DNA from: Plasmopara viticola | Lineage: Eukaryota; Oomycota; Peronosporomycetes; Peronosporales; Peronosporaceae | Length of the DNA stretch: 64,000 nucleotides | Assembly: GCA_001695595.3 (NCBI GenBank) | Contig: MBPM02000068.1 | Span: forward strand, 248,001 to 312,000 | Direction of reading: 5' to 3' | Part shown: piece after piece, positions 55,915-64,000 of the stretch | How positions within the stretch are numbered: the stretch's first letter is position 1 | How the letters are laid out: every line of letters starts with the position of its first letter | Translations under genes and position numbers: made by a program | The notes under the pieces: generated by a model | Told to the model about the DNA's origin: nothing | Databases searched by the model: none | Seen by the model: only the letters and a program-made list of their open reading frames with translations

Positions 55915-58900
55915 AGCTGTTCTGATTGAAGTTGATCTTCCATTTAAAGACGAACATAAGGTGTGGTGGTTTCTGATTGACGACGACCATCGTATCAGTA
56001 TCTATACTAGTTTGCATACTGAGGTATATAATCCCTGTATACTTCAAAAAGTCACATTTTAGTGCATAGAGGGATATGAAAACATGACAAGCATTGGATT
56101 ATTACAATCTGCAGCACAAGCTATTTGTGAAGACATGTGGATAATAAACATCCGCTCATTAGAGAAGGTCTTTCTGCACGTCTCCTCTGTGCTAGGTGTG
56201 CAGCTTCGTCATAATTGGAATCATTCGCTTCAGGCACCAAAAGTCACTTCATCAGTGTTGTCATTGTTTAGCTAAGGCGGTGCTCATTTTTGGGGCGTAC
56301 AGCTCATGCTACCCTGTACGGATGCGCATTCTCTCTTTGTCCGCGATGATTTTTAAAAATTACTAAGCATACTATAAAAAAGGCGCGTACAGTTCACAAT
56401 TAAAGTGGATGCATTCTCAAAGCAAGCTGAGAACTCTTGACTTAAACATTTGTATGTTCGATGAAAATAACAGCACAAAACTTGCTCTAAATTCACACAA
56501 AACGTCTTGTTATGTTCTAACAATCTACTAAACCTGTTAATTTTTTCTCTGTTTTATGCAAGGTCAAGCAAATAAATTGTCTAAATTGCAAAACATGCTT
56601 GTCAAGAGTAAAAAGTAAAACAAAACACCTAAGATGTTCAAACACTTTCTCATCTCTACTCATCACGGGAATGGAAATTTCTTCACGAAAATGTACTACT
56701 TCTCGAAGCAGTATAGAGCGAACAAGCTTTATCGTTCTCTCAGACGAGAAAGTCTTTAATGGAAAAAAGACCGCAGAAAAGAGTGTGACAGTGGCGCAAT
56801 GCTAGTGAAAACTGTTTGAAGGCAAAGACTTTGCAACGAAACCGGAAATGCTTTGGAGTAACAATTTGTGTAATTTATGTGGCGTATGACTTTATGTATG
56901 CGGGGAGTGTTGTATAGAAAAAAAATCGGGCATGCGCATCATACTTTTTGCTTCCTGCACATAAGAAGCTGCGCCATCTACAAGAACGAAATCTAACATC
57001 TTCCCATCCTACAAGCATCTGTGTAAATTTATCTCCCGATATTAGCGATAGTGAACTTATCAAAAACACTACATATGTTGATGAGAAATTGGCCAATTAA
57101 AAACGACTAATTTTGAATATGCCTTGCCTTCGACATTATACCAAGCCAGGCGTTATAAGCTTAAAATTTAAGCGTGTATTCGAGGTCACTCCTACCATAC
57201 CACAATGGGCAATCAAAAGATCGCGTTTACATACGACGCACCAAATCTTTTTTTTCTAGATTGAACGGCCTACCAGCAGATGCGTCGGAGCCACTCTCAC
57301 AGCTTCCATGAGCTGTGTAAAGCGGCTGACCGCGCTACTAAGAAAATATCCATGAGTGTGCTTTTCTATATGATATTCTACACACGGAAGCCTTGATGGT
57401 CAATGAGCACCGAAGAAAGCCTCTTTCGCTTCGACCTGGACCACATTCTATTGTAACACAGCGCATCCTGCGGGACAAAATGCAACTGTAAGCGCTTGAT
57501 ATTTTTCTCAAAGTCCGCTCCATGGACAAGGCCACGGCTTCTGTGAGGTACCCCGGGACTTCCAGGTAGATGGATCCTTATAGTCAGGTGACCTTTGAGC
57601 TTTACAATAGATTTGACAACCATGTGTATCCGAATAAGGTGTACAAACTGGGTCGGAAAGCCGCTTTCCTACGGAGTGAGCTCCAGGTTCGGCCGGACGC
57701 TCAAAGCGCCAAGTTTTATGAGGCACAACCCCTTAGCTTTATGACCGGTAAAATTGGGGCTTTGGTCACTAACAGTCGCTGTATGGCAACCCGTAATCGC
57801 CTTAACTTCAAAGCCGAGGAGGAGACAATATTTCGAAGTGGTGCAAAGAGAACCTCTGAAATCATATGAGGGATCCAAGTACATCTCAGACATCCCACAT
57901 AAAAACAAAGTCGTCTAATCATCGATCGTGTACGTCAGCCAAAGTTTCTTTCTAGGACCGTGAAGTTCCGAATAAGCGATGCTTTATTTTGTCTTAAATA
58001 TGACATGTATTTGTTGAGCAGTAGGTAAGCGGACTCTTAATGTTTGTCATCTCATTTCCATAGACGTTGAGGCGTAGATGCGTGAACCACGTTGCTCAAT
58101 GCAAATCCAATCTTGATAAATCTACTCATAAATAGCTCTTTGGCACACGAATGTAATGTCTCAGTGCATTTTCTGAGCAGTGTCTTGAAGCACACAACAG
58201 ACCGTGTATCGATGTATAAGCATAAGAAGTTGGTGACGGGCGGAGAAATTCAGATCTCACAGCCAACTTCTTTGAGATTCAGTAGCTCTAACACCTCTTA
58301 GAGTACTTACAATCGGAGCGCACCTAGTGTGACATATGTCATATTACTCTATACTTGAGGCCTTTTTTTCGGCCACAAAATCGTTCGGAATGCGATAAGC
58401 ATCGATTTCGCATCCATATTACTTATGTTATTCGCTCTTGGTGGTAATTTGCTATACACCTCTGGACCTATGTTACCCGCTTGCGGACCTTTCAACCAGC
58501 ACTTGGTGTTACATATGTAAAATTGTCTTATGGACAAAGGTGTTCTCAACCACATTTAAAGCGCAATCTTTAGCGACTACGGAAGGCGACGCTGCTAGCT
58601 GTACTGAGCTAATCACATTATTAGATTTCACTGACATCGTCGCGTCTACCTTTGTCGAGATATTAGTAACTTCAACCTTATCTCGGGTGTGCGCATGCCC
58701 AGGAATACTTTAAAATAGCTGTACGCACAACAGAGGTAGGAACATGACTCGCTAAAGCCTCGTTGTGCAAAGATTAGCACCTGGCATCTATGCCTACCGA
58801 TCCAAAACCAGTGAGTCCCTAGCCAGAACTTGACGTGTCAAGCGGAAGGACTGACTGTGTGCTGTCGAGCTCCACAACCAGTCGACCCTTGGGACTTTAG

Positions 58901-60514
58901 CGTCCTCCCAGTAGCCAGCCAACATTCGTCAGTCAGATCCAAATCGACATTTCCCCGCCACTTTCGCTAAATGCATCAGTCAGCCTTCTTGGCTGACCGC
59001 AACCGCTTGACGGCGTGCAAGATTTCGTGACGCGCAAGAGTCTGTATAGACTCAAAGTAGGTCTACATAACCCCGTATACTTGTGTATACGATATGACAT
59101 TACCTTTGTGGGTTCCAGGACGAGCAATGAGACTAAGTCCTCATACAATCCATTAACCACATAACACTAAGCTCTTCTGTTGGAGCGACCCACCCGTACT
59201 GGCAACCAGCTTCTCTCGGCTCTGAGAGCTCGGCATCTCCAAGCTATCACAAAAAAAAAACTTGCCGGCCTCTTAAGAATATGCTTGATCAAAATTATTA
59301 ATTCAACGCAGCCATAGCGCCGATATTGATATGCAAGGTAGCACTTAATCCCGTTAAAGCTAAACCAACAGTTGGCATGTCACTACTTTGAGTTTGGTAG
59401 GACGATGAATAATCATCCAAAGCATTTCAAAAAAACAGCCTGTCTATGCTTGATTAACTCTTGAAGAGCATTTTCAGTTGCCTCTTCCATTGCTGCTGCT
59501 TTGAATAATTGTGTGCTAGCCTGGTCAATCCGGTCGCCCATTAGCAGAGTCATTTTAACTTGTTCAAGAGTGAAGCCCCAGCAATTAGGACCGTCATTTT
59601 TCCAAGCTCATGACTATATGCAAAGCTTACGCCTTCCTTTCTTACAGGCAAGAAAGCAAAGTGGCGAACCCAAAGCTCGCCGGGAAGACCGCTGTTTTCA
59701 GCTGCTCCCGCAATCGTTCCCGGAACACTAATTTCATGGGGCTTCCAAATGTTTTGTCCCCTTCTCGAAGCCGTATGCTTCACAGAACAGTAAGCGCTAC
59801 TGCCGGGGCTAACTGAGTTTATGCTGCCTGAGGCTTGCAGTCATCTCCTCAGGTCTATATAAGGCATCAAGGCTTCCGGGTAGTGAGAAGTGTGCGTTTA
59901 ACATTCGCGGAAAGATGCTATGTTCTTTTTGGACTTTTTCGAGGGATCGAGATATCAAATACTCGCGTAGGCATGCAGGAGCTTCCAGGTTGAATAAAGT
60001 CGTACAGTACCTTTCTTAAAAGGCGTGCAAGTATTTTTACAATCTCTTGGTGAGTGATCGCTCATTCTATCCGGTCTTAAGGGGATCAACGTGTGAAGTA
60101 GATTGCAATTTTAATTCTCGCTAAGCGTATCAATTATTATGAGTGCGCTAAGTCGACTCTGCAATTCAAGGAGGACTACGTGTACCTCGGTTTTGAAATC
60201 GGTATGATTACCGATGATCACCGAAAGCGAAAGCTTCTGCTCGGAAATTGTATTGAGCTCCAAACATGTATATCTACCCCGTTACTGGTTCCCATTATTG
60301 CCAACAACGTTGTGTGCGAGTTGCAACTCTAATAACAAGATTCTGGCTGCAGCGTAAAACTGATTTCCCGGATCTGCCAACATAGATTGGTCAAAAGATA
60401 AGCTTCCGACTTTCGAATGGTTTTCCAAAATGAAGCAGATAAGGTAAATTTTATCTACATCTCTTGCATAATTACGATAGTAAAACATTACTACGGCCAT
60501 GTAGAACGCAAATT
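55915..60514. other. Long gene-free stretch
   Basis: Short open frames on both strands (for example 57570-57869, + and 57508-57726, -, largely overlapping antisense) without motifs. Nothing supportable; the last few hundred bases must hold the promoter of the gene at 60515. Confidence 0.4.
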
Positions 60515-62533
60515 ATGATCGACGGTCCGGAGCCATGGGACTTTACTTGGATGGCGGTGGCTGTGCAAAGGCTGGAGACCTACGAGGCCGCGCTTGAAAC
60601 GGCGGAGGTTTGTATGATTGTGCAAAGCTGTCTTGCACCGACTAATGTCACTATATGCTCCATCAAAGATACCAAGCTCGATAATTGCGGCGCTAAATGA
60701 GCTGCTGCAGGCTCCGGAAGCTAATATATTACAGTTGCGAGAAATTTTTGACGTCTGTGTGTTATAGAATGCTCAGTGCCAAATCTCGGCAAGTAGAAAG
60801 CTCACTCGTCGATTTTTATGTTAGTGCTGCAGATTATCGCGTTTCCTATTGACCTGGAGCTCCCTCAAGACACAGTGACGATGTTGCACTCAACTCGAGA
60901 CTGGGCCATACAAACACTGCTTAGTGTACAAGAAGATCAATCTGGTGTTTTTAACAAGGATGCGCTACAGCCTCCAGCATTAACCCAGTCGCTTCAACAT
61001 ATGCAGACCAAACTTTTCGTGTCAGGGCCATGTCGACTGGCAGACGTGCAAATCGAACTGCACCAGTCGCTTCTCGCTGCAATTGAGTTTGAGGATCGAA
61101 AGGTACTTACCGATGTGCTTGAGTTGTGCGCTACGACCTTAGCGGACGATGAGCAATTTCTTCAGTTTGCAGAGGCGGCGCTGACTGGAAAGACGGAGGC
61201 ACTTTATTTTGGCACAGCCTTCCTTCGACGACTGATGGATCGGCATTCGATGCAGCTACACGTGGCTGAGCGCTCGATACGGCAGAAACGGTGTCTGTTT
61301 GATGCTTTGACAATGGAGAGTAAGATTTGCGTGTGGGCGAATCACCTCCCGAGCTGGTGGTCGCACTTGCAAGCGTGGATGCTAGAAGCTCAGCGAGCAC
61401 CTTTTAAACCAATAAATGCGGTCCTATCCCCTTGTTGGACGCTTCACGGTGCCTCATGTACGACTCACGATGATATAATGCTAGCTTGTCGTCGCTATGC
61501 GCACTTGTACGTAACGTTCGTCGAGTGGTGTCAAAATCATGCGGACCTTCTCTCATCTTGCCGTACTATGGAGCTAGTCGGTGTACTATCGCAAAACATT
61601 CGATCACCGGATGCTGCTCAGCTATTCCACCGACAACTTTTGAATAAAATGCCACTGATGAACTCCTCGTCGAGGGCCTGGTCACCAAGCCAGCGAGTAC
61701 AAGCTTTCGTCACATTTGACTGCACTATCGAGCGGCTTCTATCAGCGCGCAGCGCTTCAGATAAATTGTGGCAGTACGAGTGGATCGGAGTGCTCGAACG
61801 GCCTTATTTGCTGCATGAAGCACTGGAGGCTGCGTTCACGGGAGAGTCGAGCGGTGAAATAAGACCTCAAAGAGACAATAAATCGTCTGTGGTGCGTGGT
61901 GCTGCACGCTTCCTGGGCTGGTATTATTCTTACATTACTGTAAAGCCGGCCGATGAGATCGCTGCATTGCTCACGACGATTTTGTTGGAGCTGAAGGTGT
62001 CTGACATCCGTTGCGGAGCTTTGTGGCTTCGACGAAATCGCGCTGAGTTTGGAAATTTACCTATTTTGCAGCTCCGTCTTGTTTGGTTTTGGCTTTTAAG
62101 GAGTCTCGACAACGAGTTGCTGACATTTAGTGAAAACGACACATTAGCGGCTGTGACGGACGTGCTCGAGTCATTTGAGTACATTTTTCGACGCTTTACG
62201 CCAGTAAGGACAAAGAGGTATGTTACCGAATACATGCCATCAACAATATACTCATTTTTCGATGGTGCTAGGCTTTTTCAAGTAGAATTTGTGGTGCAAT
62301 TGCTTGTTGAGCTCGAGTGGCGTGCAGTCAAGGCCGACGCAAGCACGAAAGACGCATTTTTGAAGAGGATCGCGCCGTTGTGCGCTTGGCTCACTAAGAT
62401 CGTGCACTTGATGCAGCTCGAGGATCGGAGCACGCAATACAAAGACAATAGAAATCGCCACGGCTATCGGAAAAGCACGGTGAATGATGTGCAACATTTA
62501 ACCGAGCGACTCGCACTAATTTCTCTGGAATAA
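60515..62533 (+). CDS. Large helical protein of unknown function
   Basis: Exons 60515-60607, 60669-60752 and 60833-62533 give 625 residues; introns of 61 and 80 bp start GTTTGT and GTCTGT and end CAAAG and TGCAG, in phase. A further 54-bp in-frame GTATGT...GCTAG segment (62218-62271) may be a third intron, which would leave 607 residues. The chain is almost wholly alpha-helical, leucine- and tryptophan-rich, with no transmembrane segment, zinc site or catalytic motif. The N-terminal WDFTWMAVAVQRLETYEAAL and the repeated helical hairpins suggest an ARM/HEAT-like solenoid or a subunit of a larger complex. I do not recognise the family. It converges on QPRT, with 69 bp between the stops. Confidence 0.75.
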
Positions 62534-62602
62534 ATTGCTCTTGTTGCCTCAATGTTGAAACCTTAACACTTGTCAGCGGCGCTTTTGTCTTGACCAAGAA
62601 AA

Positions 62603-63576
62603 TCACTGCTTTAAGACACCATCTGACTTTTGAATCTTTAGCGAGAAATCCAGACATGGATAGCCCTGCGTAAGTTTGCCTTGGCTAACGATATCCACAT
62701 CCTGGGACAGATACTGGCAAAGCGTCGCGGGTGTGATGCCGCCACTGGCCTCGATGAGCAAGTGCGGAAACTGTTGCTTGAGCTCGGCGGCTGTGGCTTT
62801 CAAATGTTCTGGCTCAAAATTGTCAAGCATGACAATATCAGCTCCGGCCTCTGCAGCTTCTTTCGCCTCGTCGATGCGGCGGCACTCGACCTCGATCTTT
62901 ATCGAAAAGCCAGCCGCCAACTTGGCCTTGTGGACAGCATTGGTAATGCTGCCAGCTGCCCATACGTGGTTGTCCTTGAGCATGACCATCTGCGACAGGT
63001 CGTGGCGGTGAGTTGAAGCGCCAGCAACTAGAAGTGCGTACTTTTCGACCAGACGGAAGCCTGGTGTCGTCTTGCGAGTGCCGGCCACGTGGCCGCTCCA
63101 GCCAAGCGCACGCGCCTGTTTTACTGACTGCTGGGCCTGTGTAGCGATGCCACTGGCGCGGGTGAGGATGTTTAGTGCCGTACGCTCGCCCAACAGCAGC
63201 TGCCGGCACTTTCCAGTCACTTTCGCTATTGGTACCTTGCCGCCCGGAGCGCTGTCGGGTTTCACCTCATCACCCTCGTGCATTAGCCACTCGACATGGC
63301 AATCAAGCGAGCGAAAGACCTCCGTAAAGAATGGAATGCCGGCTAACACGCCCTCGGATTTGCCCAGCAACAGCGCCGTCTCCTCGGCCTCTGTATGGTA
63401 TCAAGGCAATAAAAGGAAACGCTAACAGTGGAGAGGCTTTTAATGCAGAGGCAAAAAAAAGACGCACCACCAACTACAAAACCACCAACGTCGAAGGAAG
63501 GGATGTCATCTGCAAGCCAAAGCTGCACATGCTTGGTCCAGGACGGGGGCAGCAGGTGCGCAAAGTTATTGGCCAT
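62603..63576 (-). CDS. QPRT: Nicotinate-nucleotide pyrophosphorylase (quinolinate phosphoribosyltransferase)
   Basis: Exons 63468-63576 and 62603-63390 with a 77-bp intron (GTGCGT...ATACAG) give 298 residues, the length of animal QPRT. The enzyme joins quinolinate and PRPP to make nicotinate mononucleotide, releasing CO2 and PPi, the entry of the de novo NAD pathway. Exon 1 supplies the N-terminal segment (FAHLLPPSWTKHVQLWLADD). Exon 2 carries LLLGERTALNILTRASGIAT, the substrate-binding HVAGTRKTTPGFRLVEK (Arg and Lys near 142-153), HRHDLSQMVMLKDNH, EVEC (203-206), MLDNFEPE (225-) and EASGGI (250-255), all characteristic and intact. It is probably active. No targeting peptide is evident, so cytosolic. 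Confidence 0.95.
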
Positions 63577-64000
63577 TTGGGGTGATATGATTTATGTGGA
63601 AATGAAGAGTACCGTGTTTGATGCAATTATGCAACATGCAAAGCCGACGATGATACCGAGGGCTTTTATGCTCGCTGTGCGTAGAATAGGAACACAAGAT
63701 ACGAGTAGGCGAAGATGTGGGAAATGGCTAAACTGCCGCAAAGCGGTTCTTTTTGCCGTCGTCCTTGCCTTTTACTTATAAAAAAGACACGTATGCATCA
63801 CGATAAGGGCGCGCACGTGTGCTTAAATTTCCTTTACTCGCTGCGCTTCCCCGAAGTGGCAATTATATGGTTTATTGCTCACTAAGGGTCAACAATCGGG
63901 TGTTCCGCACACCAGTGTGGAAGTGCGCCACACAGTGGGACTTGGGCGATCCTTCCTTGTGTTGAAGGCATCCCATACTGACGCCAAGTACAGCCGCAAC
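63577..64000. other. 5' flank of QPRT, no gene confirmed
   Basis: The first bases must hold the QPRT promoter. An open stretch on the - strand near the window edge (about 63850-64000) could be the 3' end of a neighbour, but too little is visible to judge. Confidence 0.35.

Noticed and set aside
57570..57869. 99-codon + frame beginning MDPYSQVTFELYNRF
   Set aside because: Overlaps antisense open frames of similar length and has no recognisable motif or splice context; probably chance.
62676..63209. Three open frames of 111-123 codons overlapping QPRT
   Set aside because: These are antisense or alternate-frame shadows of a highly conserved enzyme.
1..64000. RxLR effector genes, CRISPR arrays, rRNA genes, bacterial operons
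   Set aside because: I looked for signal peptide plus RxLR/EER, regular spacer arrays, rRNA cores and Shine-Dalgarno-led gene strings; none is present.

Overview
This window looks like nuclear DNA from an oomycete, most likely a downy mildew or close relative in the Peronosporaceae. The support is: compact genes with short introns (43-100 bp) that start GT and end AG, often with GTGCGT or GTATGT donors; convergent gene pairs only about 70-110 bp apart; moderate GC content; and long gene-poor tracts filled with decayed Ty3/gypsy and Ty1/copia remnants. No bacterial operon structure, rRNA gene, convincing tRNA gene or CRISPR array was seen. The species call is inference.

Layout. 0-5 kb: gene-poor, with one SINE-like element and a decayed reading frame on the + strand. 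5.2-6.2 kb: an ankyrin-repeat protein. 7.4-12 kb: nested, degenerate copia LTR/gag starts and a duplicated unknown segment. 16.4-20.6 kb: a gene island with a TMEM128-like four-helix membrane protein, an RPA-interacting protein (RPAIN) and an 873-residue basic protein of unknown function, followed by a second SINE-like copy. 22-27.6 kb: a + strand Ty3/gypsy chromovirus remnant with a 3' LTR and, on its left, an LTR that points the wrong way. 27.6-34.2 kb: decayed repeats, a 59-bp perfect tandem duplication and fragments of transposase or copia integrase type.

34.2-41.8 kb is the densest island: a TBC-like protein, a CCDC130/YJU2B splicing factor, a FAM193-like protein, a third SINE-like copy, a BMT5-like rRNA methyltransferase carrying a C-terminal zinc finger, and a nine-exon two-domain sulfurtransferase. 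43.3-49.2 kb: a second chromovirus of the same family on the - strand, still with both LTRs. 49.2-60.5 kb: essentially gene-free decayed DNA. 60.5-63.6 kb: a 625-residue unknown helical protein converging on quinolinate phosphoribosyltransferase (QPRT).

The genes are housekeeping in type (pre-mRNA splicing, RPA nuclear import, rRNA modification, sulfur transfer, NAD synthesis) and show no common pathway. They form three islands in a transposon-rich background. I rebuilt the intron-exon structures by matching reading frames, splice signals and family motifs; they are predictions without transcript support. The most useful observations are the SINE-like family with recognisable target-site duplications, the methyltransferase/zinc-finger fusion, the RPAIN terminal exon that completes its zinc finger, and the LTR architecture.
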